64,000 bases of DNA from Lachnospiraceae bacterium AC2031 (GTDB taxonomy: Bacteria; Bacillota; Clostridia; Lachnospirales; Lachnospiraceae), in NCBI GenBank assembly GCA_000687975.1, contig JIAB01000001.1:930001-994000 (forward strand). Direction: 5' to 3'. Below are positions 1-9,640 of the stretch, one piece after another. Within the stretch, counting starts at the first letter, position 1. Each line of letters begins with the position of its first letter. The notes below the pieces were generated by a model that saw nothing but the letters and a program-made list of their open reading frames with translations, was not told the origin of the DNA and made no database searches. The position numbers were made by a program, and so were the translations under genes.

Positions 1-1236
1 ATGGAACTCATGTCCTTTCATCCCGACAAGACTTTCAACTAATTCATCTTGTGATTCAGTATTCTCTTCCTTGCTTAGAGAAGTGTTCAAACCTTCGATA
101 TACATATATCCAAATCTCACAAGATGTCCAGTGTAGAAACAGTGCCCGTCAATGCTTCCAACCATCTTATACGAATCACCATTTGGATCAGTTATCTCAT
201 TATGAAGATACATAAAGCCGCCACACTCTGCAAGACTTGGAATCCCATCATCTATAGCAGTCCTTATAGACGAGAGCATAGATTTATTCTGGCTTAGCTC
301 TGCCAGATAGTTTTCCGGATAGCCTCCACCAAGTAAAATACCGTCGCATTCATCAGGCAGTTTTTCATCCGATAAAGGCGAGAAATACTTGATCTTAACT
401 CCGCTTTTTTCAAATAGCTCTAAGTTTTCTTTATAGTAAAAGCAGAATGCATCATCATATGCAACCGCAAGAGTCAGTTCACTCTTTTCATCTAAATCCT
501 CTGCATGTTTGCAATCTATATCAACGTTCTCCGCTCCATCCATGATTGATAAGAGCTCCTGCATATCTATATATTTTTCAAAGGCGGCAGCTGCAACATC
601 GATCTTTTTCTTAATGTCATCGATCTCATTTGGAAGCTTAAGACCCAGGTGTCTACTCTCTATACCAATATCAGGATTCTTAGGAAAGCAACCCAGTACT
701 TTTACATCCCCTCGCATCTTAGAGAGTTCTAATTCCAAAACAGGTTTTAATTTTGTATAAAACCCTTCAGTCATCTTATTAAGAATAACACCTTTGATCA
801 GCTGAAACTCATCATCAAGCAGCATTCCTTTAATCGTAGAAATAACGGTTCTTCCAACTCCCGAAGCATCAACCACCAAAACTATAGGAGTTTTTGTTAT
901 AGCTGCAACTTCGTAGCTGGACCCTGCTGTTCCTTCTACACCCGTTCCATCATAAAGCCCCATTACACCTTCTATAACAGCATATCTATCAATGGAGTCT
1001 GATAAGATAGTCTTTACGCCATCTTCTCCAGAAAAATATGTATCAAGATTTTTGCTGTCTATCCCTAGGATTTTTTTATGAAACATGGGATCTATATAAT
1101 CAGGACCAACCTTAAAGGATATAGGGTTCAGCCCTCTTCCTTTTAATGCTTGTAGAAGTGCACAAGTAACTACTGTCTTTCCACTCTGGCTACTAGGAGC
1201 CGCAAGCATAATTCTTTTTGATATAATACTATTCAT
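1..1236 (-). CDS. cbiA: Cobyrinic acid a,c-diamide synthase CbiA (3' end cut by window edge)
   Basis: ATP- and glutamine-dependent amidation of side chains a and c of (cobalt-)cobyrinate in the anaerobic cobalamin pathway. I translated 412 codons from the ATG at 1236 with no stop before the left edge. The N-terminus carries the P-loop-like APSSQSGKT of the dethiobiotin-synthetase-like fold, followed by KVGPDYIDP. The glutamine amidotransferase part has the nucleophile motif AECGGFMYL, and the frame reaches GMKGHEFH, where the triad histidine is expected, so only the last few dozen residues are missing. A GGGAG site lies 11 bases before the ATG. It is the last visible gene of the riboswitch-controlled cob/cbi operon, 38 bases after the CbiJET fusion gene. 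Confidence 0.95.
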   Translation of the reverse strand, partial: MNSIISKRIMLAAPSSQSGKTVVTCALLQALKGRGLNPISFKVGPDYIDPMFHKKILGIDSKNLDTYFSGEDGVKTILSDSIDRYAVIEGVMGLYDGTGVEGTAGSSYEVAAITKTPIVLVVDASGVGRTVISTIKGMLLDDEFQLIKGVILNKMTEGFYTKLKPVLELELSKMRGDVKVLGCFPKNPDIGIESRHLGLKLPNEIDDIKKKIDVAAAAFEKYIDMQELLSIMDGAENVDIDCKHAEDLDEKSELTLAVAYDDAFCFYYKENLELFEKSGVKIKYFSPLSDEKLPDECDGILLGGGYPENYLAELSQNKSMLSSIRTAIDDGIPSLAECGGFMYLHNEITDPNGDSYKMVGSIDGHCFYTGHLVRFGYMYIEGLNTSLSKEENTESQDELVESLVGMKGHEFH

Positions 1237-1274
1237 ATTAAATTATTCTCCCAACTCCATCTATATACCAAAAA

Positions 1275-3296
1275 TTATAACGTAAATGATGTTATCCATA
1301 TTGGATTCTGGCCGTGAAGCATATGATATGAACCAATCTTTTGAACTTCACTTACAGACATCATAAGTGTCTCTTCATCGGCAGGCTCAAACATCTTAAT
1401 AACATTTCTTACTTCTTCTATGGTTTCAAGACTGACTGCATTTATCACAAATCTGATTCCTTCGCCCTTCGAATGGATCAGGCTTATGATTTCATTTAGC
1501 TTTCCACCACTTCCACCTATAAATACGCAGTCAGGTCTGGTCATATCTCCAAGTATATCTGCCGCATCGCCTTCTAATACTTCGACATTATCCACACCAG
1601 CCTGCTTTATATTTTCTTTTATCAATTGAACAGCTTCTTGTTTCTTTTCTATGGTGTATACACGAAGACTAGAATCCAGGGATGCAGCCTCTATGGCAAC
1701 AGAACCTGTTCCACCTCCTATATCATAGAATATATCACCCTCTCTTAATCCGAGACGAATGATACTTTCATGACGTATACATTCTTTAGTCATAGGTACT
1801 TTATCTCTTATAAAGTCACTATCTTTCTTTACACTAATAAGTGGACGTTTGCGACGTTGCATATTCTTGATCAAAGCAGTAACAACGCCATTTGCCTTAT
1901 AACTCATAGCCTCCTGTAAAGAGAGCTCGGTTATTATCTCTTCTTCATAAGAAAGATTAGCACCTGCAAAAATCCTGGCATCAATATTCATATCGGTCAG
2001 TTCTTTCGCAATCGCAGGTATATCATCTGCTCCTGATAAAAGGACAAATACTTTATCATTATATGCTACCTTCTCAGCCAGAAGCTTTAAATCCTTTTCA
2101 GTATTTTTACCGTGAATGCTGAAAAGACATGCATCATCGTAGCTTTCTCCTAATTTTGCGGCAAGATATGAAACGGAAGAAATACCAGGAAGTACCTTAA
2201 CAGATATATCACTCCGCCAAGCATTTAATGCTTCAAGCATTTTCTTGGTGCCGCTATAAAATCCTGTATCACCAGAAAAAAGAATAGTTACATTATCTGG
2301 ATCATCTCTCTCCAAAACAGGAATAATATCCTTTGATAAATACATGGAATACGTGTTTGTTGCGGTAATATTCCTAAGTAATCTTTCAGCACCAAATACT
2401 ATATCAGAGTTTTTTATCGCTTCTTTTGCAGCAAATGTCAATGAATCCTCATCACCCATTCCTATTCCTACAAGATAGATTGACATACCTCTATTATCAC
2501 GCACCTTTATATCATGTGTGTCTGAAGCCGTCTTTCCAGTAATAACCTTATATGCTTCGTCAACACTTATCCCCTCTTCAGTATATGGTCTTTCTATAAC
2601 ATGAAGCTGTGCGCCCGTATTAACAGCCGCTTGTTTCTTTTCAAAGAAACCACCAGCCACTCCACTTTCTTTAGTTACAAGATGCTTTATATCATACTGT
2701 CTGATAAGAGCCTCATTTAATTCTGTACTGAAAGGGCCATGCATAGCTATAATATGATCCGATTCTATAGCTTCCTTTTCACAAATCTTCAGACTGTCTG
2801 CAGATGGCAGAACTCTAACATAAGTTCTCTGCTTTGTAGAATCAGAAACATTCATAGAATACTGACTTAGTTCTTTACTACCTGTAGTCAGAAGAATATT
2901 ACCTGAGGTCTCTTCAATAGCTTTTGCACAGCTAGTGATATCTGAATACTTCTTTGCATTTTCCGGAAGCTCTTTATCCTCCTCTCTGATAACACGAATT
3001 AGTTTTACTCCAAATGAATCTGTTGCCTTTTTTATATTCGAAGTAACCTCTACTGCAAAAGGATGTGTTGCATCAATAACCACATCCCCTTCGGTCAGTT
3101 TCTGTTCTTCGAAAAATCTAGTCATCCCCTCTGCATCCATGCGGCCAACTTTAATCTGCGCAAATGAATTCTCTTCCATCATTTCTTTTCCGTAATCACT
3201 GGCCACGCATACTATATGGGATATTGATTCTTTCGTCAGTTTATCAGACAGAATTCTTCCTTCAGTTGTTCCAGAAAAAATAATTATCTTTTTCAT
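1275..3296 (-). CDS. cbiJET: Triple fusion CbiJ-CbiE-CbiT: precorrin-6A reductase plus precorrin-6B/cobalt-precorrin-7 C5- and C15-methyltransferase/decarboxylase
   Basis: 673 residues combining three consecutive pathway steps. Residues 1 to about 268 are CbiJ/CobK (start MKKIIIFSGTTEGR, then DATHPFAVEVT). From about 271 a tetrapyrrole methylase domain, CbiE, begins with MSIYLVGIGMGDEDS. The last ~195 residues are CbiT, with the SAM-binding glycine motif YDIGGGTGSVAIEA. CbiE-CbiT fusions are well known as CobL; CbiJ is usually separate. The frame is open throughout with no internal stop. The gene overlaps the stop of cbiH by 4 bases, indicating translational coupling. In this family CbiT methylates C15 and decarboxylates C12, and CbiE methylates C5. 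Confidence 0.93.
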   Translation of the reverse strand: MKKIIIFSGTTEGRILSDKLTKESISHIVCVASDYGKEMMEENSFAQIKVGRMDAEGMTRFFEEQKLTEGDVVIDATHPFAVEVTSNIKKATDSFGVKLIRVIREEDKELPENAKKYSDITSCAKAIEETSGNILLTTGSKELSQYSMNVSDSTKQRTYVRVLPSADSLKICEKEAIESDHIIAMHGPFSTELNEALIRQYDIKHLVTKESGVAGGFFEKKQAAVNTGAQLHVIERPYTEEGISVDEAYKVITGKTASDTHDIKVRDNRGMSIYLVGIGMGDEDSLTFAAKEAIKNSDIVFGAERLLRNITATNTYSMYLSKDIIPVLERDDPDNVTILFSGDTGFYSGTKKMLEALNAWRSDISVKVLPGISSVSYLAAKLGESYDDACLFSIHGKNTEKDLKLLAEKVAYNDKVFVLLSGADDIPAIAKELTDMNIDARIFAGANLSYEEEIITELSLQEAMSYKANGVVTALIKNMQRRKRPLISVKKDSDFIRDKVPMTKECIRHESIIRLGLREGDIFYDIGGGTGSVAIEAASLDSSLRVYTIEKKQEAVQLIKENIKQAGVDNVEVLEGDAADILGDMTRPDCVFIGGSGGKLNEIISLIHSKGEGIRFVINAVSLETIEEVRNVIKMFEPADEETLMMSVSEVQKIGSYHMLHGQNPIWITSFTL

Positions 3297-4021
3297 AACT
3301 TATATCCTCGAGGTGTTATGAGTTTACCATCAGAAATCTGCGTCTGAGAATTTCCTATAAATACTGTTACAAACATATCAACATTTTCCTGTGATAGTTC
3401 TTCTAATGTACATACTTTCTTTTCGCAGCCATCTCGACCAATATTTTTTACATAACCGCAAGCTGTATCTTTAGATAGTTTTTCCATCAATATATTGCAG
3501 GCGCGATATAAATAGTCTGCTCTTTTTTTACTGGATGGATTATATATAGCAATACAGAAGTCCCCTTCCGCTGCTGCTCGAAGTCTTTTCTCTATAATCT
3601 CCCAAGGCGTTAACAGATCACTAAGACTTATAATACAAAAATCATGACTGAGTGGCGCTCCAAGAATAGCCGCTCCACCTAAAGCTGCAGTAACTCCAGG
3701 AATTATTTCTACATCTGAAAAGTTCTCTTTCTCTGCAACTTCCAGTAGGGGTGAGGCCATACCATAAACCCCTGCATCTCCGCTGCATATAAGAGCAACT
3801 GTCCTGCCCTCTCTAGCATATTCAACGCACTTCTCGCAGCGTTCTATCTCTCCACGCATTCCATTTTCATAGAATTCTTTTTCAGAGTAGTCGTCTCTCA
3901 CCAAATCTATATATGTTTTGTATCCGACTATGACATCCGCTCTATCCAGTGCTTCCTTTGCCTGAGCAGTCATCATATCTCTTTTTCCAGGGCCAATCCC
4001 TACCACATATATCTTACCCAT
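3293..4021 (-). CDS. cbiH: (Cobalt-)precorrin-3B C17-methyltransferase CbiH
   Basis: 242 residues, the normal length for a stand-alone CbiH. It opens with the tetrapyrrole methylase signature MGKIYVVGIGPGKRDMMT and has the second conserved segment VALICSGDAGVYGMASPLLE with the GDxGVYGMA of the C17-methyltransferases. The enzyme methylates C17 and drives ring contraction in cobalt-precorrin-3. It lies between cbiG and the cbiJET fusion gene in the cobalamin operon and overlaps the latter by 4 bases. Confidence 0.95.
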   Translation of the reverse strand: MGKIYVVGIGPGKRDMMTAQAKEALDRADVIVGYKTYIDLVRDDYSEKEFYENGMRGEIERCEKCVEYAREGRTVALICSGDAGVYGMASPLLEVAEKENFSDVEIIPGVTAALGGAAILGAPLSHDFCIISLSDLLTPWEIIEKRLRAAAEGDFCIAIYNPSSKKRADYLYRACNILMEKLSKDTACGYVKNIGRDGCEKKVCTLEELSQENVDMFVTVFIGNSQTQISDGKLITPRGYKL

Positions 4022-4042
4022 ATTATCTCCTATTTATCGGCC

Positions 4043-5032
4043 TTAAAATCTTTTAGCAATCGCTATAGTCATTCCATCATACGCCTGTTTCTTAAGAACT
4101 AGCTCAGCTCCAGTTCCAGCTCCAACTACCGCAGCTCTTTCACATACATTATCTACACCAACGGTATTCTTTACAAAATCCGAACCATCAAAATCACCCT
4201 GAGCTTTGTTTAGAATTTCCTTATCAAAAGACAGAACTGGCAGTCTATATTTATCTCTGAGATTTTTGATCGCAGCTTCATCTTCTTTAAGATCAATGGT
4301 GCATATGGCGTATATATCACTGACATCAATGTTATTATCCTTTATTGTTTTTAAGAAAAACTGCTCAACTGATTCCAAGTCTTTATCCTTCTTCATACCA
4401 AGACCAACCGTATATTTCTTGGGTTTTAGCAGAAGCGAATATTCCTTATCCGTCTCATCAGCCACTATAACATCCACTTTTTCCTTTGGCGGATAATTCT
4501 TAATCGAAAGTGTTATCTTCTTATCTTCGATAGCCTTTGTAGAAACCTTTTTTATTCCATCTCTGTTGATCACATTTAATCTGTTCTCAACCGCAAAGGT
4601 ATCAACGGAAAATGTGTCATTCACGTCAGTAGATGTTGTAATAACTGGAATTGCATCTAAGACTTCAGCCAGTATTTCCGCTAGTTTATTACCGCCGCCT
4701 GCATGCCCTGACAGAATTGGTATTACAAACTGACCATTATCATCTATAACAATTACAGGACAATCACTCAACTTATCCTTAGGAAGGCCGGATATAGATC
4801 TGACCGCTATTCCAACTGCTCCAACAAAGATAAGAGCGTTACCAGCCTTGAATACCGAAGCTGTCCATTCCCCTATAGGAGATGAAATCCTTTTAAATCC
4901 TTCTCGTAATTCTTCGGTGTCCTTTGAAATGTACGCCTCAGCTTTCTCAATACCTTTTTCAACCAAGCCCATATTTAGTTTTTCAATAATGTCTTCCCCG
5001 TTATGAGTAAAACATACTGCAATCTTTTTCAT
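4043..5032 (-). CDS. cbiG: Cobalt-precorrin-5A hydrolase CbiG
   Basis: 329 residues. The enzyme opens the delta-lactone of cobalt-precorrin-5A and releases acetaldehyde, a step found only in the anaerobic (early cobalt insertion) route. Family features are visible: FVGAVGIAVRSI in the N-terminal half, the central HAGGGNKLAEILA, and the C-terminal CbiG domain starting near VGLGMKKDKDLE and ending with the GTGAELVLKKQAY type segment. It shares its last-to-first base region with cbiF (stop and start meet at 5032), so the two are probably coupled. Confidence 0.95.
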   Translation of the reverse strand: MKKIAVCFTHNGEDIIEKLNMGLVEKGIEKAEAYISKDTEELREGFKRISSPIGEWTASVFKAGNALIFVGAVGIAVRSISGLPKDKLSDCPVIVIDDNGQFVIPILSGHAGGGNKLAEILAEVLDAIPVITTSTDVNDTFSVDTFAVENRLNVINRDGIKKVSTKAIEDKKITLSIKNYPPKEKVDVIVADETDKEYSLLLKPKKYTVGLGMKKDKDLESVEQFFLKTIKDNNIDVSDIYAICTIDLKEDEAAIKNLRDKYRLPVLSFDKEILNKAQGDFDGSDFVKNTVGVDNVCERAAVVGAGTGAELVLKKQAYDGMTIAIAKRF

Positions 5033-5790
5033 TACTTTATCTTCTCTCTGAATTCAGTTGAAAACTCTGGATCATACAGCTTTGATCTTTCATATGAACT
5101 ATGATCAATCGCCTCACCTATCAGCACTACTGCCGTCTTTACGATCTTTGCCTCTTTAGTTTTCTGGGCCATATCACCAATAGTGCATACAATCTTTTTC
5201 TCCTCTGACCAGGTTGCTTTATAGACAATAGCCGCTGGAGTTTCTGGTGTATATCCACCCTTTAACAGTTTTTCAGCTAACTCTTCTATCATTCCAATGC
5301 TGAGATATATGGCCATAGAGGAACCATGCTGTGCAAGCAGCTCCATTCGTTCTTTTTCAGGAACCTTGGTCTTCCCTTCAAGCCTTGTGATGATCAGCGT
5401 CTGGGATATACCAGGTAATGTATACTCAAGATTCAGACTTGATGCTGCGCCGAATGCCGCGGTAACTCCAGGACAAGATTCATAACTTATGCCCTCTTTA
5501 TCCAGTATATCCATCTGTTCACGGACAGCGCCATATACACTTGGTTCACCAGTATGAAGCCTTACAACTTCTTTGCCAGCTCTCGCCGCATTTATCATCA
5601 CATCCATCACTTCTTCCAAAGTCATGACTGCACTATTATGAACTTCTGCATCTTCTTTTGCGTATCCAAGAAGTTCCGGATTCACCAGACTGCCAGCATA
5701 TATGATCACATCAGCCTTCTTCAGAAGCTCCATCCCTCTAACCGTTATAAGATCAACCGCTCCTGGTCCGGCGCCAACAAAATAAACCAT
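5032..5790 (-). CDS. cbiF: (Cobalt-)precorrin-4 C11-methyltransferase CbiF
   Basis: 252 residues, a single tetrapyrrole methylase domain. It starts MVYFVGAGPGAVDLITVRG, has the VRLHTGEPSVYGAVREQMD segment characteristic of the C11-methyltransferase, and the SLNLEYTLPGISQTLIITR stretch with the TLPG-TLIxTR pattern. It methylates C11 of cobalt-precorrin-4 with SAM. Its stop abuts the start of cbiG. The ribosome site is AAGGG about 8 bases before the ATG. Confidence 0.95.
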   Translation of the reverse strand: MVYFVGAGPGAVDLITVRGMELLKKADVIIYAGSLVNPELLGYAKEDAEVHNSAVMTLEEVMDVMINAARAGKEVVRLHTGEPSVYGAVREQMDILDKEGISYESCPGVTAAFGAASSLNLEYTLPGISQTLIITRLEGKTKVPEKERMELLAQHGSSMAIYLSIGMIEELAEKLLKGGYTPETPAAIVYKATWSEEKKIVCTIGDMAQKTKEAKIVKTAVVLIGEAIDHSSYERSKLYDPEFSTEFREKIK

Positions 5791-5807
5791 TATATAACCC
5801 TTTCAAT

Positions 5808-6911
5808 TTAAACCTTTGCTTCTTTCAAGAATGACTCAGCACTGTCAGTCAGTCCCAAAAGACCAAACTTGTTAGAATAAACCATGCACTGAATATCAAT
5901 ATCTCCAGCGCCCCGTTTATTCAGATAATAATCTATCTTTTGCATAATATATTCAAAACAGTTCTTTTCGATATCAGCGTTTTGATATACTTCTATCGCT
6001 TCTTCGGTAGAAACGCAGTTTAAGATGTTATTTAATGTTTCCGATGATGCTCCGCACTTTATTGCGGCAGCAGCCATAAGCTCCATTCGGCAGTCGGCTT
6101 CTTTGGAATGGGTATTCAATATTCCACCGGAAACTTTTATCAGCTTTCCAATATGGCCGCATAGAAGCATCTTCTTAAAGCCCAGCTCCTTCGCCATATC
6201 GATCGTATCGCCTATATAGTTGGAGCATTTTACTGCCTTATCCAGGTCATAGTCGTAGTTCGTTTTCATAAACTCCAGGCCATAATTTCCAGGCGACACT
6301 ACAGCTACCTCTGCACCTTCAGCCTTAATCTGTCGAAGTTCTACTCTTATAGTATCCAGAAGGGCTTTTGTACTCATTGGTTCAACTATTCCTGTCGTAC
6401 CAATAATAGAAATACCGCCTTCTATTCCAAGTCTAGGGTTAAATGTTTTCTCTGCCAGAGCCTCGCCATCAGGAACTGAAATCTCAACCTTTAGATTTCC
6501 TTCAAAATCAAAAAGATCCATTACCTGTCTGACTTCAGCCTCTATCATCAGTCTCGGCACACTGTTTATTGCAGCATTACCTACCGGCTGATCAAGTCCT
6601 GGCCGGGTAACTCTACCAATACCTTTCCCGCCATCAATTAAAATGCTATTGCCAGCGCTATTATCTTCTAAAGATACCTTCGAGAAAACCAAAATGCCAT
6701 TTGTTATATCAGGATCATCTCCAGATTCTTTTCTCACAGCACAGATGACATAATCTTTGCCAATTTCAATCTCTTCAATCTGTGGACAGTATTTAATTCC
6801 AGCAGGAGTATCTATCTCAATATTCATTTTTTTGTTTCCAGATAGAAGCATGTATACAGCTGCCTTACTTGCCGCCGCCGCACAGCTTCCTGTTGTGAAA
6901 CCCTTGTTCAT
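5808..6911 (-). CDS. cbiD: Cobalt-precorrin-5B C1-methyltransferase CbiD
   Basis: 367 residues, matching the normal CbiD length. The start MNKGFTTGSCAAAASKAA is the family signature; GIEGGISIIGTTGIVEPMS is the second conserved block. CbiD methylates C1 of cobalt-precorrin-5B and belongs to the anaerobic pathway only, which agrees with CbiK and CbiG in the same operon. The gene follows cbiC with a 12-base gap and precedes cbiF with a 17-base gap. Confidence 0.95.
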   Translation of the reverse strand: MNKGFTTGSCAAAASKAAVYMLLSGNKKMNIEIDTPAGIKYCPQIEEIEIGKDYVICAVRKESGDDPDITNGILVFSKVSLEDNSAGNSILIDGGKGIGRVTRPGLDQPVGNAAINSVPRLMIEAEVRQVMDLFDFEGNLKVEISVPDGEALAEKTFNPRLGIEGGISIIGTTGIVEPMSTKALLDTIRVELRQIKAEGAEVAVVSPGNYGLEFMKTNYDYDLDKAVKCSNYIGDTIDMAKELGFKKMLLCGHIGKLIKVSGGILNTHSKEADCRMELMAAAAIKCGASSETLNNILNCVSTEEAIEVYQNADIEKNCFEYIMQKIDYYLNKRGAGDIDIQCMVYSNKFGLLGLTDSAESFLKEAKV

Positions 6912-6923
6912 ACTGTCATCCTT

Positions 6924-7550
6924 TTACATATTGTACAAGACGGCATTGCAGATTGCTGCCGCTATATTGCTTCCGCCTTTTCTTCCTCTATTGATAATGT
7001 AAGGTACATCCGAATCAATAAAGAGTTCCTTTGCCGCAACCACATTTACAAAGCCAACCGGAACGCCTATAACAAACTTTGGAGTAAACACACCACTTTC
7101 CATCATCTCATGCAGTTTTATTAGTGCAGTAGGCGCATTACCAACAGCAAAGATAATATCTCTATCCAGCTTTGCTGCCTTTTCCATAGAGACAGCAGCT
7201 CTGGTTATTCCACGTTCCTTTGCTTCCTTTGCAACTTCCTCATCAGCCATGAAGCAAAGCGCCTCTCCACCATATGTAGCAAGCTTTTTCTTATTAATTC
7301 CTGCCAGCCCCATATTTGTATCAGTTACTATACTGGCTCCTTGTCTTATGAGATCTTGCATCTTCTCAACTGCATCCTCAGAAAATGTAAGCGTTGAGGC
7401 ATATTCAAAATCAGCTGATGTATGAATACATCTCTTAGTAACAAATGATGTCTTTTCATCAAGAATAACACCAGCCTCCTCAAGCTCTTGAGTGATTATC
7501 TCAAAGCTTCTTTTTTCTATTTCATCAGGTCTAACTTTTTCAAAATTCAT
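6924..7550 (-). CDS. cbiC: (Cobalt-)precorrin-8X methylmutase CbiC
   Basis: 208 residues. It moves the C11 methyl group to C12, giving (cobalt-)hydrogenobyrinate/cobyrinate. The catalytic histidine is in RCIHTSADFEYA near residue 42, and the MENAxT-like/VGNAPTALI segment and VIGVPVGFVNVVAAKE are typical of the family. Its ATG overlaps the stop of the upstream cobD by 4 bases (ATGA arrangement), so translation is probably coupled. Confidence 0.95.
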   Translation of the reverse strand: MNFEKVRPDEIEKRSFEIITQELEEAGVILDEKTSFVTKRCIHTSADFEYASTLTFSEDAVEKMQDLIRQGASIVTDTNMGLAGINKKKLATYGGEALCFMADEEVAKEAKERGITRAAVSMEKAAKLDRDIIFAVGNAPTALIKLHEMMESGVFTPKFVIGVPVGFVNVVAAKELFIDSDVPYIINRGRKGGSNIAAAICNAVLYNM

Positions 7551-8602
7551 GAGTAATCAACTACTCCTTTTAATACTTCAATGAACTTCTCATTTTCCAC
7601 GTGCGTTTTTACAGCAATTCTATAGAACCCTTTCTTTAGTCCAGCAAAGTCACTGCAATCTCTGATCAGAACATTCTTTTCTAATAAATCCTTATATAGT
7701 GTTTCAGGTCCTTTAAAGAAAATAAATGATGTGTCACTGTCAAAGACCTTTAGCCCAAGAGCCTTCAAGCCACATTTAAGAAACTCTCGCTCCTCTCGAA
7801 CCAAACTCATTGTTCTGGATATAAAATCCGTCTCATCTATCAATCTGATTCCCGCTTTTATGGCAGCTTCACTCATCACCGATAGATTCCATTCCGGAAG
7901 ATTCTTTCTTATATTTTCAATATTCTGCGGAGCTGATATTACATATCCCATCCGTATCCCTGGCAAAGCAAGAAGCTTCGTAAGGGAACGAATTATGATC
8001 AGATTGTCATATTGCTTCACAATTTCTGTTAGATCAATGTCTCTTTTTCTATCCGCCTTTTCAGACATAAGTAAAAAGCTTTCATCTATGCAGACATATG
8101 AGCCCACATTTTTTGCTGTATCGATGATTTTGATAAGTATGTCATCATCGATATTTTTCCCAGTAGGATTTACCGGATCACAAATAAAGATCAAATCAGT
8201 ATTCTCGTTTATAAGATCCAGTTTTGAAGATGTTAATAAAAACCCTTCCTCTTCTTTTAGTTCGCATCTTTTGATAGATGAATCAAGTACATATTCATAT
8301 CCTGAATATACTGGTTCAAAAAGAAGTGTCTCTTTGGGATTTATGGTTCTTGCTATGGCCATGAGTAATTCTGAAGCCCCATTTCCCGCGAAGATATATT
8401 TCTTATCAAGACCCACGGAATGAGCCAATACTTCTCTCACCTCATCCTGCTCTAAATCTGGATAGTCAGATGCCCTCTTGATCGACTCTCTCACGGCGCT
8501 TAGAACCTCTTCATGAGCCCCCAGAGGATTTAGATTAACCGAATAGTCCATATTCACTTTATTTCTATAAACATCTCCACCGTGCGACATAGCAATACTC
8601 AC
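7547..8602 (-). CDS. cobD: Threonine-phosphate decarboxylase CobD (class I/II PLP-dependent aminotransferase fold)
   Basis: 351 residues. In cobalamin synthesis it makes (R)-1-amino-2-propanol O-2-phosphate for the nucleotide loop linker. N-terminal HGGDVYRNKVNMDYSVNLNPLG is the family hallmark. PLP-binding residues visible are NGASELLMAI, FICDPVNPTGK and the Schiff-base lysine in RSLTKLLALPGIRMGY. The fold is shared with histidinol-phosphate aminotransferase, but the start motif and the position next to cbiB and cbiC favour CobD. The stop overlaps cbiC by 4 bases. Confidence 0.92.
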   Translation of the reverse strand: MSIAMSHGGDVYRNKVNMDYSVNLNPLGAHEEVLSAVRESIKRASDYPDLEQDEVREVLAHSVGLDKKYIFAGNGASELLMAIARTINPKETLLFEPVYSGYEYVLDSSIKRCELKEEEGFLLTSSKLDLINENTDLIFICDPVNPTGKNIDDDILIKIIDTAKNVGSYVCIDESFLLMSEKADRKRDIDLTEIVKQYDNLIIIRSLTKLLALPGIRMGYVISAPQNIENIRKNLPEWNLSVMSEAAIKAGIRLIDETDFISRTMSLVREEREFLKCGLKALGLKVFDSDTSFIFFKGPETLYKDLLEKNVLIRDCSDFAGLKKGFYRIAVKTHVENEKFIEVLKGVVDYS

Positions 8603-8608
8603 ATCTAC

Positions 8609-9640
8609 TTAATATAAACACTTACTTAAAACAAAAAATATTAATCCAAGGATTATAAAAATGACAATTGCCATCAACGCCTCAGTCATAAACATCAATC
8701 GATTTGATCTTTTTATATCCTGGATTTCAGTTTTCCGAGTCTCATCACCTATAGTTGGTTTCTCAACCACAACGCCTTTATAAAGATGAGTACCACCGAG
8801 CCTCAGCCCCAGCGCTCCCGCACATACACTTTCAGTTTGTGCCGAGTTTGGAGAATTATGATTAAGTCTATCTCTACGCCATATTTCCCAGGCTTTCTTA
8901 CCACTATAGTCCTTTGAGAATAACCCAAGCATAGCACTGCCAGCTATCATAAACACAGCACTAAGTCTTGATGGAATAAAGTTAACAACGTCGTCAGCCT
9001 TTGCAGCAAAAAATCCAAAATCCTCATATCTTTCATTCTTGTACCCAAGCATAGAGTCCATGGTATTGATTGCCTTATACATGAATCCTAAAACTGGTCC
9101 ACCGATAGCCGTATAAATAAGCGGCGCTATAACTCCATCAGAAGTATTCTCTGCCACAGTCTCCACAGCAGCCTTAGCGATTTCCTCTTCATCAAGAGAC
9201 TGAGTATCTCTTCCAACTATCATTGATAGTGCATACCTGGCAGAACTAAGATCACCACCTGCTGTTTTTAATTCCTTATAAACCGCCATACTCTCTCGAC
9301 ATAGGCTTCTAGCCGCCAGAATATAACAGGTGAGAATCGACTCAACCACGATACCTAAATATATATTAAGCATATATGTAAGCATAATGAGAAATGTGAC
9401 TATCATCACTGTAAGTACAACAATAAACCACAGTAATGCACCTCTTCCTCGTTTTTCTTTTGGTGTTCTAGCTTTAATACTTGAATCATCTGATCCAAGC
9501 AACCTCTTTTCTAAAAAAGATATCAGATTACCAACCAATCGAATTGGATGCGGCATAGAGTGAGGATCACCTATTATCTGATCAAGAATTATCCCCAGCC
9601 CCAAGCTTATGGTATGATATAACACTAATTCCTTCATCAT
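8609..9640 (-). CDS. cbiB: Adenosylcobinamide-phosphate synthase CbiB (membrane)
   Basis: 343 residues. It joins the aminopropanol (phosphate) linker to adenosylcobyric acid. The start is placed at the ATG at 9640 (or the adjacent ATG at 9637) because GGAG lies 4-7 bases upstream; a longer frame from 9670 would overlap the upstream gene by 89 bases. Motifs visible are LDQIIGDPHSMPHPIRLVG, ENTSDGVIAPLIYTAIGGP, NTMDSMLGYKNERYEDFG and the C-terminal RRDRLNHNSPNSAQTE, all typical of CbiB. Several membrane segments are present, including one at the C-terminus. Confidence 0.93.
   Translation of the reverse strand: MMKELVLYHTISLGLGIILDQIIGDPHSMPHPIRLVGNLISFLEKRLLGSDDSSIKARTPKEKRGRGALLWFIVVLTVMIVTFLIMLTYMLNIYLGIVVESILTCYILAARSLCRESMAVYKELKTAGGDLSSARYALSMIVGRDTQSLDEEEIAKAAVETVAENTSDGVIAPLIYTAIGGPVLGFMYKAINTMDSMLGYKNERYEDFGFFAAKADDVVNFIPSRLSAVFMIAGSAMLGLFSKDYSGKKAWEIWRRDRLNHNSPNSAQTESVCAGALGLRLGGTHLYKGVVVEKPTIGDETRKTEIQDIKRSNRLMFMTEALMAIVIFIILGLIFFVLSKCLY

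Noticed and set aside
7731-8423. Plus-strand open frame of 230 codons opposite cobD
   Set aside because: It lies entirely within the well-supported cobD gene, is Ser/Phe-rich as expected from an antisense frame, and has no ribosome site.
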